58,696 nucleotides of DNA from Egerieenecus sp048201975 (GTDB taxonomy: Bacteria > Bacillota > Clostridia > Christensenellales > Aristaeellaceae). How positions within the stretch are numbered: the stretch's first letter is position 1; each line of letters begins with the position of its first letter. A program made the translations under genes and the position numbers. Shown piece by piece: positions 33,552 to 42,781 of this stretch. Location of the stretch: NCBI GenBank assembly GCA_048201975.1, contig DBFBGQ010000100.1:1-58696 (forward strand). Reading direction: 5' to 3'. The notes below the pieces were generated by a model. It did no database searches and had not been told where the DNA came from. It worked only from the letters and a program-made list of their open reading frames with translations.

Positions 33552-34235
33552 ATGTTACGAAGGATACGTTACGTCCTGGGATGTTTTTGGGCTGTTGGCG
33601 CGCTGCTGGCCTGCGCCATACAGGCGCTGGGGGAAGGCGCGCCCACTACGGCTCCGGTGGGACAGACCGGTGACCTGTACATCCAGCGCTTGACCGCGCC
33701 CAACGGCCAGCTGCTGTATTTTGCTTCCATTGAGCCGGAATCCCCGGTGCTGGAAAGGGACCTGAACGGCGACGGTCTGGCGGACCTGGCGGTGGCCACC
33801 CGCATGGGCGCGTCCAACATCGGGCATGAATTTTTCCTGCGCAGCGGCGACGCCTATGTTCCGGTGAAGCGCCTGTGGTCCGGGGAAGAGGCTTTTTTCA
33901 ACTTCACCTGCTCCCCGGACGGGCGCTACGTCGCCACCAACGCCGACAACGGCTATGCGCAGTTTGACAACTACCTGTACGCCTGGTCCGGCACGGACCT
34001 GCTGGCGCTCCGCCGGGCGGTCTCCCAGCCCAAAACGGAGATCCAGGTCACCGACGGCAAGCTGATCACCACTGAGTACCAGGACGTGCTGGAAATTCGC
34101 GTATGGGCCTACAACGAGAGCGGCGAAGGCATGGAAAACCAGCTCCTCTACCAGACCGAGGTCAATCTATCCGACGAGGAAGCCTACAGCGTCGCCCTGG
34201 ATATGGTGCAGTCCCTGATGGCCTTTCCACAATAG
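33552..34235 (+). CDS. Secreted protein of unknown function with a DxNxDG-type motif
   Basis: A 227-residue protein. Signal peptide: residues 1 to about 27 (MLRRIRYVLGCFWAVGALLA). The motif DLNGDGLADL (about 70-79) resembles the Ca-binding loop of FG-GAP or dockerin-like repeats, in a beta-rich context (YLYAWSGTDLLALRRAV) that suggests a VCBS/propeller blade. I do not recognise a family. GGGAGGG lies 6 nt before the ATG. Its stop is only 6 bp from the convergent esterase stop, with no terminator between them. Confidence 0.75.
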   Translation: MLRRIRYVLGCFWAVGALLACAIQALGEGAPTTAPVGQTGDLYIQRLTAPNGQLLYFASIEPESPVLERDLNGDGLADLAVATRMGASNIGHEFFLRSGDAYVPVKRLWSGEEAFFNFTCSPDGRYVATNADNGYAQFDNYLYAWSGTDLLALRRAVSQPKTEIQVTDGKLITTEYQDVLEIRVWAYNESGEGMENQLLYQTEVNLSDEEAYSVALDMVQSLMAFPQ

Positions 34236-34241
34236 CCTTTC

Positions 34242-34982
34242 TCAGGGCAGCATCCAGTCCAGGGCCCGCTTGATTTCCCGGTCCCAGAAGTCCCAGGTAT
34301 GCTCCCCTGGGGGCTGATCGAAATAGGCGGGAATGCCCGCCTGGCGCAGGCCGTCCACCAGCTCCAGGTTCTCCCCCAGCAGCGCGTCCTGGGCGCCGCA
34401 GGAAAGCCACAGCTCGGGTGCTTTCGCGCCGCACCGCCGGGCCAGGGTCAGGGTGTCCCATTCCGTGGGATCCTCTCCGAAGAGCGCCTGGGCATAGGCG
34501 GGCCGCCGGACGAATTCCCCCTGGGGCTGGGTCATCCGCTTCCAGGGGCGCAGCCCGGCGGAGAGCGCCGCCGCCTTGCCGAAGGTTTCCGGGTAGGTGA
34601 AGGCGGCGTTCAGCGCCCCGTATCCGCCCATGGAAAGCCCCGCGATGAAGGTATCCTTCCGCTGATGCGACAGGGGAAACAGCGTGCGGGTGAACTCTGG
34701 CAGTTCCTCCCCCACATAGCGCAGGAACTCCTGCCCGGTGGCCGCGTGGTTCACATAAAAGCCGTTCTCCCCCGCGGGGCAGAACACCGCCAGCCCTTTC
34801 GCCCTGGCCCATAGGGCCACCCGGGTGAACTGGAACCAGTCCTGCTCGCTGCCGGAGAGGCCGTGCAGCAGGTACAGCGCGGGCAGGGGCATGCGCTTTG
34901 CGTCCTCCACGGGAACCAGCGCCCGCAGGGGCACCGTGCGCCCCAGCACCGATGAATGAAAGCTCAGGGTAATATTGGCCAT
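34242..34982 (-). CDS. Esterase D-like alpha/beta hydrolase
   Basis: A 246-residue cytoplasmic serine esterase. The nucleophile elbow is GLSMGGYGAL (about 115-124), and the catalytic His is in PGEHTWDFWD near the end. The family (EstA/tributyrin esterase, FrmB-like) includes sugar deacetylases. AAGGAG lies 8 nt before the ATG at 34982. It is the last gene of the leftward operon with the importer below, which suggests removal of acyl groups from imported oligosaccharides. A GC hairpin (35017-35046) separates it from the binding-protein gene. Confidence 0.88.
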   Translation of the reverse strand: MANITLSFHSSVLGRTVPLRALVPVEDAKRMPLPALYLLHGLSGSEQDWFQFTRVALWARAKGLAVFCPAGENGFYVNHAATGQEFLRYVGEELPEFTRTLFPLSHQRKDTFIAGLSMGGYGALNAAFTYPETFGKAAALSAGLRPWKRMTQPQGEFVRRPAYAQALFGEDPTEWDTLTLARRCGAKAPELWLSCGAQDALLGENLELVDGLRQAGIPAYFDQPPGEHTWDFWDREIKRALDWMLP

Positions 34983-35016
34983 GGTATCATCTCCTTGCCG
35001 CTGCCGCGGCGTCAAA

Positions 35017-35046
35017 GGGGCTGCCGCATGGATGTGCGGCAGCCCC
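35017..35046 (-). terminator. Hairpin between the binding-protein and esterase genes
   Basis: GGGGCTGCCGCA/TGCGGCAGCCCC, a 12-bp stem, followed leftward by only TTTG. Probably a partial terminator or an mRNA-stabilising stem that sets the high level of the binding protein relative to the esterase. Confidence 0.6.
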
Positions 35047-35084
35047 AACATTTGTTCCGGATGGGTATGGATTGCTCCCCGGCG

Positions 35085-36716
35085 TTACTCCGCCGCGGCG
35101 CCGCTGAGCAGCGCATAGGCTTCGGTGCCGGCGTCGATGACTTCCTGGAGCCCGCGGTCCTTCAGGGCCTCATACTGGGTGAAGAACTCGTCCACGGTGA
35201 TCTGGCCGGCGATGGCCTGGTCGCGCAGCACGCAAACGCCGGTGGTGATCAGCTCCGCCCGATACTCCACGTATTCCTCGGTGTCCAGGGTCTGGGGCAT
35301 GGCGTAGAAGTAGTCGTTGTTCACGATGGCCAGGCCGCTGTAGAAGGAAGCGGAGGCAGGATCCAGATCCTCCACCGTCATGCCGGCAAACAGGCACTGC
35401 ATGAAGGCGTCGGTCTCCCATTCGCCGCCGAAGGGCTCAAACTCGCAGCCCAGGGAGCGATAGTCCACAAAGCCGTTGGCAACCATCACGGGCTTGAGCA
35501 CGGCCGCGCCGTCCACCAGGTCATAGCTCACGCCCTCCAGGCCGTAGTTGTACAGCATCTTGCCTTCGTCAGAGTAGCACCAGTTGAACAGGCGCAGGAT
35601 GTCCTCCACCTTGCCCGCGGCCTCCGCGTCGGCGCTGATGCACCACACGCTGGTCACAGCCGCGCGCTCCTGGGTCATCTGATCGCCATAGGGGCCGACG
35701 ATGGGGGCCACGCAGGTCCACAGGGCGTCCTCGTCACCGGCCTCCACGTTGGTGTTGGTGGAGATGCGGGCACGCTCAGCCCAGGTCATGGTGGTGCCAA
35801 CCAGGTTGCTGTCCATGGCGGTGAAGAGTTCCGCCTGGGTGCGGGTGGCGAATTCGGGGTCGATCAGCCCTTCGGCAAACAGGCTCTGCACCGTCTCCAG
35901 GAACTCACGGTAGCGAGGATGCTCATACACCATGGTGTAGGTGCCGTCGTCCAGCACGCAGAACTGGCAGTCGCTGGAAGCGCGGATGCCGAAGGCGTTC
36001 AGCAGGCTGGCCATGCTGCGCTCGCCGTTGCTGCCCTGCTCCAGGGCCAGGGGGATCTCGTCGTTGGGGTCGCCGTTGCCGTTGAGGTCGTTGGCCTTAA
36101 TGGCGCGCCACAGCTCCACCCACTCGTCCCAGGTGGTGGGAGCTTCCATCTCCAGGGCGTCCAGCCAGTCCTGACGGATCATCACGGACTGGGAGCCGGG
36201 CACGTTCACGATGGTGGGGATGGTGTAGATGTGGCCGTCCGCCTGGCGCCAGTCCGCCATGCGGTCCTCGCCCACAGCCGCCACGATGTTGGGGATCAGG
36301 TCCAGGTACTCGTCCAGGGCAACCACGGCGCCCTCATTGACCAGGTTCATCACGCCGTAGTCACCGGCGGTAATGATGTCCGGCAGCGTACCGGCAGCCA
36401 GGGTGGTGGCCACCTGGGTGGCGTAGTTATCCTGCACGCGCCAGTCAATGTTGATGGTGGCGTTGGTCAGGGCCTGAATGGCGGGGAAGTAGAAGCAGCC
36501 GTCAAACTCGGTGGGGTAGTTGTTGAAGTGCACGCCCAGGCCCGTGATGCTCAGCCCGTCCTCAAAGTAGAGGTTTTCGCTGGGCGCCAGCGCCTTCGCG
36601 GCTTCGATCATCTTGGTGTTCATTTCAGCCACTTCCGCAGAGACATCCTCCGCCAGGGCGGCGGTGGCGCTCAGCAGCATAGCCAAAGCCAGGACGATTG
36701 CCAGAACCTTTTTCAT
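35085..36716 (-). CDS. Extracellular solute-binding protein of the second ABC importer
   Basis: A 543-residue protein with signal MKKVLAIVLALAMLLSATAA and probable cut after ALA. It shows LplA/YtcQ-like features (TLPDIITAGDYG, ALDEYLDLIPN) and a ANDLNGNGDPNDEIPL loop that looks like the Ca-binding loop (DxNxNGDxNDE) found in many sugar-binding proteins of this group. AGGAGG lies 7 nt before the ATG. It is the third gene of the operon (permease, permease, binding protein, esterase), under the promoter at 38865-38893. Confidence 0.92.
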   Translation of the reverse strand: MKKVLAIVLALAMLLSATAALAEDVSAEVAEMNTKMIEAAKALAPSENLYFEDGLSITGLGVHFNNYPTEFDGCFYFPAIQALTNATINIDWRVQDNYATQVATTLAAGTLPDIITAGDYGVMNLVNEGAVVALDEYLDLIPNIVAAVGEDRMADWRQADGHIYTIPTIVNVPGSQSVMIRQDWLDALEMEAPTTWDEWVELWRAIKANDLNGNGDPNDEIPLALEQGSNGERSMASLLNAFGIRASSDCQFCVLDDGTYTMVYEHPRYREFLETVQSLFAEGLIDPEFATRTQAELFTAMDSNLVGTTMTWAERARISTNTNVEAGDEDALWTCVAPIVGPYGDQMTQERAAVTSVWCISADAEAAGKVEDILRLFNWCYSDEGKMLYNYGLEGVSYDLVDGAAVLKPVMVANGFVDYRSLGCEFEPFGGEWETDAFMQCLFAGMTVEDLDPASASFYSGLAIVNNDYFYAMPQTLDTEEYVEYRAELITTGVCVLRDQAIAGQITVDEFFTQYEALKDRGLQEVIDAGTEAYALLSGAAAE

Positions 36717-36794
36717 GTGTTTGCCTCCTTTATTTGGTTGATGGGGATTAAATTCTCGCGGGCGTACCCGCGGAAATTCCATGCTGCGCCGCGG

Positions 36795-37733
36795 TTATTC
36801 CTTCACCGCGCCCAGGGTGACGCCGCCCACAAAGTAGCGCTGCACAAAGGGGTAGAGGATCACCATGGGGATCATGGCCACCACCAGCACCGCGTTGCGG
36901 GTCTGCTGGCCCAGGGCCGCCGCGCCCGCCGTGGAGCCGGAGGACGCCACGGAGATGTTGTGGATGGAGCTTTCAGCGTTGAGCACCAGCTCCTTGAGGA
37001 TGAGCTGCAAGGTATAGTTCTTGCGGTCGGAGAGGAACATCAGGGGATTCAGGTAGTCGTTCCAGTGGCCTACGATCACCCACAGGGCCACCGTGGCCAG
37101 CACGGGCTTGGAAAGGGGGATGATCAGCTGGAAGAGGATGCGGAAATCGTTGGCGCCGTCGATGCGGGCGCTCTCCACAATGGAAATGGGCAGGCCGGAA
37201 AAATAGCTGCGCACAATGACCACGTTGTAGGCGCTGAGCATCAGGTTGAGAATCAGCGACCAGAGGCTATTGTACAGCCCCAGGCTCTGCATGGTCAGGA
37301 ACAGGGGGATGATGCCACCCTGGAACCACATGGTGAACAGGATCAGCAGGTTATACAGCCGCTTGCCGTAGAACTGGGCGAAGGCCAGGGGATACGCCGC
37401 CAGGCTCAGCCCCACGAGGCTGCAGGCGCAGCCCACCAACGCCACGAAGGTGCTGTTGAAAATGGAGCGCCACAGATCCTCCGACTGCAGGATCAGGTCG
37501 TAGGCCTGGGGGTTGAAGCCGATGGGATAGAATGTCACATCCGCCCGGAGCACCGCAAACTCGTCGCTCAGGGAGATGGAGACCATGTTCAGCAGCGGAT
37601 ACAGAAAGAAGCATAGCAGCAGGATCATCACCGCGTTCAGGATGCCGTCGGCGATTTTTTCGCCCCGGGTACGGCGGATGTATTCGCCCTTGCGCCGCTT
37701 CCTGCGCCCGATTGTCGCGCTTGTCTGTGCCAT
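36795..37733 (-). CDS. YtcP-type sugar ABC permease, second importer
   Basis: A 312-residue permease with a basic N-terminal tail (GRRKRRKGEYIRRTRGEK) and six helices. EAA loop: VESARIDGANDFRILFQLIIP (about 190-210). The C-terminus YFVGGVTLGAVKE is typical. Partner of the 37753 gene. GGGGGAAG precedes its ATG. Confidence 0.92.
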   Translation of the reverse strand: MAQTSATIGRRKRRKGEYIRRTRGEKIADGILNAVMILLLCFFLYPLLNMVSISLSDEFAVLRADVTFYPIGFNPQAYDLILQSEDLWRSIFNSTFVALVGCACSLVGLSLAAYPLAFAQFYGKRLYNLLILFTMWFQGGIIPLFLTMQSLGLYNSLWSLILNLMLSAYNVVIVRSYFSGLPISIVESARIDGANDFRILFQLIIPLSKPVLATVALWVIVGHWNDYLNPLMFLSDRKNYTLQLILKELVLNAESSIHNISVASSGSTAGAAALGQQTRNAVLVVAMIPMVILYPFVQRYFVGGVTLGAVKE

Positions 37734-37752
37734 GGATGCCTTCCCCCTTTCG

Positions 37753-38724
37753 TCAGAATAGCGAGATCTTGCTGATGCGGTTGCTGAATGTGTTGGCCAC
37801 CAGCACCAGCAGCACGCTGATCACCGAGTTGAACAGCCCCGCCGCGGTGGCGTAGCCGTAGTTGTGGCTTTCCATACCGGTCTTGTACACGAAGGTGGGC
37901 AGCATCTCCGACGCGCTGAGGTTCAGGGTGTTTTGCAGCAGGTAAACCTTTTCAAAGTTCACGTTGAGCAGCTGGCCCACCTGCATGATCAGCATCAGCA
38001 CGAAGGTCTGCGCCAGGCCCGGCAGACTCACGTGCAAAATTTGCTGCCAGCGGTTGGCGCCGTCGATCTTGGCCGCCTCATAGAGCACCCGGTCGATGCC
38101 CGCCAGGGTGGACACGTAGATCACCGCGCCCCAGCCCACCCCTTGCCACAGGCCGGAGATCACGTTTACAGGCACGAAGTATTCCGGAATGCTCAGGTAG
38201 TTGATGGGCGTTCCGCCCATGAGCTTGGTCAGCTTCGCCAGGGAGCCGATGCTGGGGGAGAGGATGGTGGTAATCATGGACACCAGCACCACCGTGGACA
38301 CGAAGTGCGGCAGGTAGGAGATGGTCTGCACAAACTTCATAAACCGCACGTTGCGCAGCTCGTTGAGCATCAGCGCAAAGATCATCGGCATGGGGAACAG
38401 GATCACCAGCGCCGCGATGTTTAATTCCAGTGTGTTGCCGATATACACCAGCAGATCCGGGTTGGTGAACAGCCGCTCGAAGTATTTCAGGCCCACAAAC
38501 TTCGAGCCCTCAAAGCCCAGGCGCAGCTTGTAGTCGTAAAAGGCGCTGCGAAGGAACCACATGGGCACATACTTGAGTAGGATAAAATATACGATCACCG
38601 GCAGGATCATCAGGTATATGTAGCGGTTGCGGTACAGCCGAAGCCACACCAGCCGCCGCGCCCGTGCGGAGTGAAGGACGGATTCGCGCTTCATCCCGGC
38701 ATTACGCTTTTTGGCAACGCTCAA
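37753..38724 (-). CDS. LplB-type sugar ABC permease, second importer
   Basis: A 323-residue permease. TM1 is YIYLMILPVIVYFILL (about 34-49) and the EAA loop is YEAAKIDGANRWQQILHVSLP (about 213-233). The TTG start at 38724 is supported by AGGAGG 8 nt upstream; an in-frame ATG at residue 11 is the alternative. First gene of the operon, with a leader of about 134 nt that contains a GGAAGGAA/TTCCTTCC hairpin (38785-38812). Confidence 0.9.
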   Translation of the reverse strand: MSVAKKRNAGMKRESVLHSARARRLVWLRLYRNRYIYLMILPVIVYFILLKYVPMWFLRSAFYDYKLRLGFEGSKFVGLKYFERLFTNPDLLVYIGNTLELNIAALVILFPMPMIFALMLNELRNVRFMKFVQTISYLPHFVSTVVLVSMITTILSPSIGSLAKLTKLMGGTPINYLSIPEYFVPVNVISGLWQGVGWGAVIYVSTLAGIDRVLYEAAKIDGANRWQQILHVSLPGLAQTFVLMLIMQVGQLLNVNFEKVYLLQNTLNLSASEMLPTFVYKTGMESHNYGYATAAGLFNSVISVLLVLVANTFSNRISKISLF

Positions 38725-38864
38725 TCGTAATTCCTCCTTTTTTCGCCATGGAATTCGCTGAAAACCATAATTATTGAAGCGACAGGAAGGAACGCGCTCT
38801 CCTCTTCCTTCCGTGCGGGTTATATTTGTATGGAAATACGGCCATGCGCCTTTTGTATATATGG

Positions 38865-38893
38865 ATTATACCAAAACCGCCGGCCGGTGTCAA
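38865..38893 (-). promoter_or_regulatory. Consensus promoter of the second importer operon
   Basis: Perfect TTGACA (38893-38888), 17-bp spacer, perfect TATAAT (38870-38865), reading leftward. Such a strong core promoter next to an operator is typical of repressor control. Confidence 0.9.
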
Positions 38894-38934
38894 GACTAGT
38901 TCGCACAAAAACGCTTTTTTCGCTAAACTAGTTT
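38893..38934. promoter_or_regulatory. Paired RAACTWGTYY operators, importer promoter
   Basis: AGACTAGTTC at 38893-38902 (GAACTAGTCT on the minus strand) abuts the -35 box, and the perfect palindrome AAACTAGTTT lies at 38925-38934. Centre distance is 32 bp. The same arrangement occurs at 46953-46993. Confidence 0.6.
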
Positions 38935-38974
38935 GTGGCCAGGCAGACTCCTCCCGTGCCGAGCCCGCCGGGGT

Positions 38975-39610
38975 CTATTTCAGGGAGGCGTGGCTCAGAA
39001 TGTAGAATTCCTCCTGGGAGGGCTGCCAGCGCTTTTCCATGTGCGCCAGCGCGCTGTCGTAGCGCAGGGCTTCCTCCTCGCTGAAATGCATCACGGGGCT
39101 ATCCGCATAGACCCAGGTTCTGCCATCCAGGGCGCCGGGGCGCAGCTCCTTGACTAGCATGGCGGCGGGATAGCTGCCATCCTCCAGGGAGACCCGGTGC
39201 TTCTTGCAGCTCACGAATCCCCGGCTCACATAGTTGGCCGGGCTGCCGAAAATCACCACGGCCTCGTAGCCCAGCTCCGCCGCCCGGGCGAAGGAGCGCT
39301 CCATGAGCTGCTTGCCATAGCCTCGGCGCTGAAGCTCCGGGAGAATGCTCACGGGCCCAAAGGTAACGATTTCCTTTCGGAGGCCCTCCCCGCTCGTCAG
39401 CCAGGAGCGGGTGTACAGAATGCTGCCGATCACCCGGCCATCCAGCTCCGCTACGAAGGCCAGCTGGGGCAGAAAATCCTCATGCCCGCGCATGATGTGC
39501 ACCAGGTAGTGCTCGGTGCAGCCGGGCATGTACATGTTGTAGAAGGCCTTGCGGGTGACTTCCTCCACCGTGGCGTAGTCCTCCGGCCGCTCGTTGCGAA
39601 TGATCAGCAT
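38975..39610 (-). CDS. GNAT-family N-acetyltransferase
   Basis: A 211-residue acetyltransferase with the GNAT core: FVAELDGRVIGSILYT (beta2-beta3), then VSILPELQRRGYGKQLMERS (about 94-113), whose QRRGYGK forms the acetyl-CoA pyrophosphate loop. The C-terminal third is less typical. Substrate unknown; relatives act on small amines, antibiotics or peptides. AAAGGAG lies 8 nt before the ATG. It is the last gene of the leftward catabolic operon, 35 bp after the double-GNAT gene. Confidence 0.85.
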   Translation of the reverse strand: MLIIRNERPEDYATVEEVTRKAFYNMYMPGCTEHYLVHIMRGHEDFLPQLAFVAELDGRVIGSILYTRSWLTSGEGLRKEIVTFGPVSILPELQRRGYGKQLMERSFARAAELGYEAVVIFGSPANYVSRGFVSCKKHRVSLEDGSYPAAMLVKELRPGALDGRTWVYADSPVMHFSEEEALRYDSALAHMEKRWQPSQEEFYILSHASLK

Positions 39611-39645
39611 GCTGCGCGCTCCTTTCCCGCCGGGGATCGTCCCCA

Positions 39646-40716
39646 TCAAAAATACGCCTGGGGGCAGTTTTCCCCCTGCCCCAGTTCCAGCACGGCCCAG
39701 CGGGAGGTCACCCGCAGGCCCGCCCGCCGGTAAATCTTCTGGGCATGATTGTCCGCGCCGGTGAACAGCGAGCAGAACTCCGCCCCCGCATCCACAAACT
39801 CCCGCATCAGCAGGTTGAACAGCACGGTGGCGATGCCGCGCCCGCCCCAGGCGGGGTCGGTGCAGATGCCGGTAAACCATCCCCGGCCGCTGCGCTGGCG
39901 GTCCACCGGGCCGGTGAAGCCGATGATCTGCTCCCCCTTCACGGCCACCAGCAGCGGGCGCGGCCCCGCGGGGGGCGTCCCGTCCGGCCAGCATTCCGGG
40001 TCGGCGTTGGGCTGGCCCGCGTGCCAGGCCGCCAGCTCCTGACGCAGCACATTGCGCCAGTATTCGCTGCCCACCCGGTCGCACATGCCGCCGTAGTCCT
40101 CCCCCATGCCCAGCTGCCAGCGGCCCGTATAGATGCCCTCCGCCGCCAGCTTCTCCCGGACCGCGTCCAGCTGCGGATCCCAGCGGTAGGCGGACAGGGG
40201 CATATACATGGAAATTTCGTGGAACACATCCCGGAAGCCCTGATGCAGCAGATAGCCGTAACCGCCGGTATCCTCGTTGGCGCCGGGGGCGTTGTTGTGG
40301 TCGTGGCCGCCCGCTCCGGGAATCAGCCAGGTCAGATGCACGGGGTTGTTGCCGGAAACCGTCAGGCGGGTTTTGCCCGCCTCCCGGCCCGCCTGGCGGA
40401 CAGCCGCCAAGAGCGCCTTGCCCACGCCCTGCCGGCGGAAGCCCTCCTCCACCAGCAGCAGCGTCAGGTACAGGGGCGTGTTGGCCGCCGTCTCTCCGGG
40501 CAGAAAGCGGGTCTGCGCCGCCGCGTGCGCCCAGCCGATCAGCCGGCCATCGGCCCGGGCGGCGAATCCCCACCGGTTTTCCCCAAAAAAGCGCGCCAGA
40601 AAGTCCGCCCGCTCCAGGGGCTTGTAGAGCACCTCGCCCTTGGCCGAGCAGTCTGCCAGCAGCGCCAGCGCCGCCTCCGCGTCCCCAGGGGCCAGGGGGT
40701 GAATGGTAAATTCCAT
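39646..40716 (-). CDS. Protein with two GNAT acetyltransferase domains
   Basis: A 356-residue protein. The first GNAT domain (about 1-165) has LLVEEGFRRQGVGKALLAAV; the second (about 190-356) has GICTDPAWGGRGIATVLFNLL, and both keep the acetyl-CoA loop (RRQGVGK, GGRGIAT). Fused tandem GNATs are known, with one half often non-catalytic. Start ATG 40716 with GGAGG 6 nt upstream; the ATG at 40722 abuts the SD. It follows the NamZ-like gene by 12 bp, which suggests acetylation of an amino sugar or muropeptide product, but this is inference. Confidence 0.82.
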   Translation of the reverse strand: MEFTIHPLAPGDAEAALALLADCSAKGEVLYKPLERADFLARFFGENRWGFAARADGRLIGWAHAAAQTRFLPGETAANTPLYLTLLLVEEGFRRQGVGKALLAAVRQAGREAGKTRLTVSGNNPVHLTWLIPGAGGHDHNNAPGANEDTGGYGYLLHQGFRDVFHEISMYMPLSAYRWDPQLDAVREKLAAEGIYTGRWQLGMGEDYGGMCDRVGSEYWRNVLRQELAAWHAGQPNADPECWPDGTPPAGPRPLLVAVKGEQIIGFTGPVDRQRSGRGWFTGICTDPAWGGRGIATVLFNLLMREFVDAGAEFCSLFTGADNHAQKIYRRAGLRVTSRWAVLELGQGENCPQAYF

Positions 40717-40728
40717 GGGCATCCTCCG

Positions 40729-41877
40729 TCAATACAGCAAGTACTTGGCCGCCATTTCGCCAAAGCGGCGCACGGGCTCCCGGCTGTTCTGGATGAGCTC
40801 CCGGGCGGTCATGGCCCCGGTGCGGTATACATCCGTGCCCAGCAGCTTATCCACCGCGTAGGGCGCTTCGTCCGACCAGCGGATGAAGGCGAACTCCTCC
40901 GGGTACATCTCCCGGATGGCGTCCATCAGCAGCAGCCCCCCGGCAAAGGCGTCGCAGTGCTCCCGGTCGGTGACGTGCATCTGCACCCCGTGGCACACCA
41001 CGCCCTGATGCTTGCTGAAGGTGGGGCAGAAGGCCGTGCGCCGGAAGCGCAGCCCCGGCAGCTCCAGGGCGTTCATGCGCTTTTCCAGGGCCGCGCCGTC
41101 GATGTAGGGCGCGCCAATCACCTGGAAGGGCAGAGTGGTTCCCCGGCCCTCGCTGCAGTTGGAGCCCTCAAAAATGCAGGTGCCCGTGTAGCACAGCGCC
41201 GCGGCCAGGTCCGGACAGTTGGGGGAGGGCGCCACCCAGGGCAGGTCCGTGTCGTCCAGGTACATTTCCCGGCTCCATCCCTGGAGGGGCACCACGGTCA
41301 GGTTCACATCCAATTGCAGGTAGTCCCGGACGTAGCGGGCGTATTCGCCGATGGTCAAGGCGTACTGGGTGGGCAGCTCGTAGTCCCCCACGAAGGAGGC
41401 GAACCGCCGGTCCAGGATGGTGCCCGTGCGCTTGAGGCCGCCCAGGGGGTTCACCCGATCCAGCACCACCATATCCTTGCCGCCGCGGGCGCAGGCCTCC
41501 ATGGCGTAGGAGAGGGAGTACAGGTAGGTGTAGAACCGCGCCCCCACGTCCTGGATATCAAACACCAGCACGTCAAAGGCGTCCAGCATCTCCTGGTTGA
41601 AGTGGCTGTTGGCGCCAAAGGCGCTGTACACGGTGACGCCGGTGCCCGGGTCCACGGTGGTCTCCACCTTGGCCCCCGCCTGGGCCTCCCCGCGAATGCC
41701 GTGCTCCACGGCAAACAGCGCCGTCAGGCGGTAACGCTGATGCACCAGGTCAATGGTGCTGTTGAGCTGATGGTCGATGCCCGTGGGATTGGTCATCAGG
41801 CCCACCCGGCGACCCTTGAGCAGGTCGTCCGCGGTGTGCAGCCTGTCCACGCCGCTGAGAACGGGATATCTGCGCAT
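40729..41877 (-). CDS. DUF1343/NamZ-like exo-beta-N-acetylmuramidase (GH171)
   Basis: A 382-residue protein matching the DUF1343 family, whose B. subtilis member NamZ releases MurNAc from the non-reducing end of peptidoglycan fragments. Conserved blocks: GRRVGLMTNPTGID (about 22-35), LFAVEHGIRGEAQAG, DVLVFDIQDVGARFYTY, DRVNPLGG, WVAPSPNCPD and EGSNCSEGRGTTLPFQ. Unlike B. subtilis NamZ, no signal peptide is present, so it may work in the cytoplasm on imported fragments. AAGGAGG lies before the ATG. The neighbouring RpiR regulator and ROK kinase fit amino-sugar use. Confidence 0.88.
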   Translation of the reverse strand: MRRYPVLSGVDRLHTADDLLKGRRVGLMTNPTGIDHQLNSTIDLVHQRYRLTALFAVEHGIRGEAQAGAKVETTVDPGTGVTVYSAFGANSHFNQEMLDAFDVLVFDIQDVGARFYTYLYSLSYAMEACARGGKDMVVLDRVNPLGGLKRTGTILDRRFASFVGDYELPTQYALTIGEYARYVRDYLQLDVNLTVVPLQGWSREMYLDDTDLPWVAPSPNCPDLAAALCYTGTCIFEGSNCSEGRGTTLPFQVIGAPYIDGAALEKRMNALELPGLRFRRTAFCPTFSKHQGVVCHGVQMHVTDREHCDAFAGGLLLMDAIREMYPEEFAFIRWSDEAPYAVDKLLGTDVYRTGAMTARELIQNSREPVRRFGEMAAKYLLY

Positions 41878-41932
41878 ATGGCTTGCCTCCTTGCCGTTTC
41901 AAAATTGCTTCGGGAACAGTACCGGTCCTTGG

Positions 41933-42781
41933 TTACTTTCGCCGCCGGTTGGCGATCATGGTATTGCGCCGCAGCAGCGGGGCCACCTTGTCGCTCATGC
42001 TGTTGGCCAGGCAGGTGAAAAGCAGGTCCACCATGACCAGTGTGCTCAGCCGGGAGCTCATGGTGGTCACCCGGCGCAGGGATTCGTTGCTGGCCACGTG
42101 CAGGGGCACGTCGCTGAGCTCCGCAATGGGATTGCTGCCGAAGCGGGTGACGGAAATCACCTTCGCGCCCATCTCCCGCGACAGCTCGCAGGCCTCGATC
42201 ATGTCCTTGGTGCGGCCGTTGAAGCTGAACACCAGGGCCACGCTCCTGGGCGTGAGGGAGGCGGAGTCCAGCAGCTGGCAGTGTATATCCTGGGAGAAGC
42301 GGGCGTTCAGCCCCACCCGGCACAGCTTGTAATACATGTCCAGCGCCGCCACGGCGCTGCTGCCCACGCCGTAGAGCTGAATCCGGTCGGCCTTCATCAG
42401 CAGCTTCACGGCCTTTTCGATGGCGGCGGCGTCCATCAGCTCCGCCGTATCCTGGATGGAGCGCATCTCCTCCCGCAGGGTAATCTGGCAGATCTGCGCC
42501 ATGGTGCAGCCGGGATGGATGCCGTCGTAGTCCATGGCGCTTTCACTCTTGTGGTCGCTGAGCGCCTGCTCCACCAGCAGCTGGCTGCACAGATCCTTAT
42601 AGCCTTTGAAGCCGGCGGTTTTGCACAGCTGCACCACCATGGACTTGCTGGTGTCGCAGTCCCGGGCCACGGTGCTGATGGTGATCTCCGGCAGCTTGTG
42701 GGCGTTTTTCAGGATGTATTCCGCAATGCGCTTCTCCGTGGCGGAAAAGTCGCACTCCCGCAGCTTGGTAAAGGCGCTCAT
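41933..42781 (-). CDS. RpiR-family regulator with SIS domain
   Basis: A 282-residue regulator. N-terminal HTH (about 1-75; FSATEKRIAEYILKNAHKLP, then ITISTVARDCDTSKSMVVQL) and a C-terminal sugar-isomerase (SIS) domain (about 125-260; IQLYGVGSSAVAALDMYYK, ALVFSFNGRTKDMIEACEL) that binds phosphosugars. Members such as MurR respond to MurNAc-6-P or GlcNAc-6-P. GGGAGG lies 7 nt before the ATG, which overlaps the ROK gene stop. It is the best local candidate to bind the RAACTWGTYY sites. Confidence 0.92.
   Translation of the reverse strand: MSAFTKLRECDFSATEKRIAEYILKNAHKLPEITISTVARDCDTSKSMVVQLCKTAGFKGYKDLCSQLLVEQALSDHKSESAMDYDGIHPGCTMAQICQITLREEMRSIQDTAELMDAAAIEKAVKLLMKADRIQLYGVGSSAVAALDMYYKLCRVGLNARFSQDIHCQLLDSASLTPRSVALVFSFNGRTKDMIEACELSREMGAKVISVTRFGSNPIAELSDVPLHVASNESLRRVTTMSSRLSTLVMVDLLFTCLANSMSDKVAPLLRRNTMIANRRRK

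Noticed and set aside
38975..40732. One 585-codon minus-strand frame joining the two GNAT genes
   Set aside because: The N-terminal 370 residues are a wrong-frame reading of the double-GNAT gene; the separate starts at 40716 and 39610 have good SDs.
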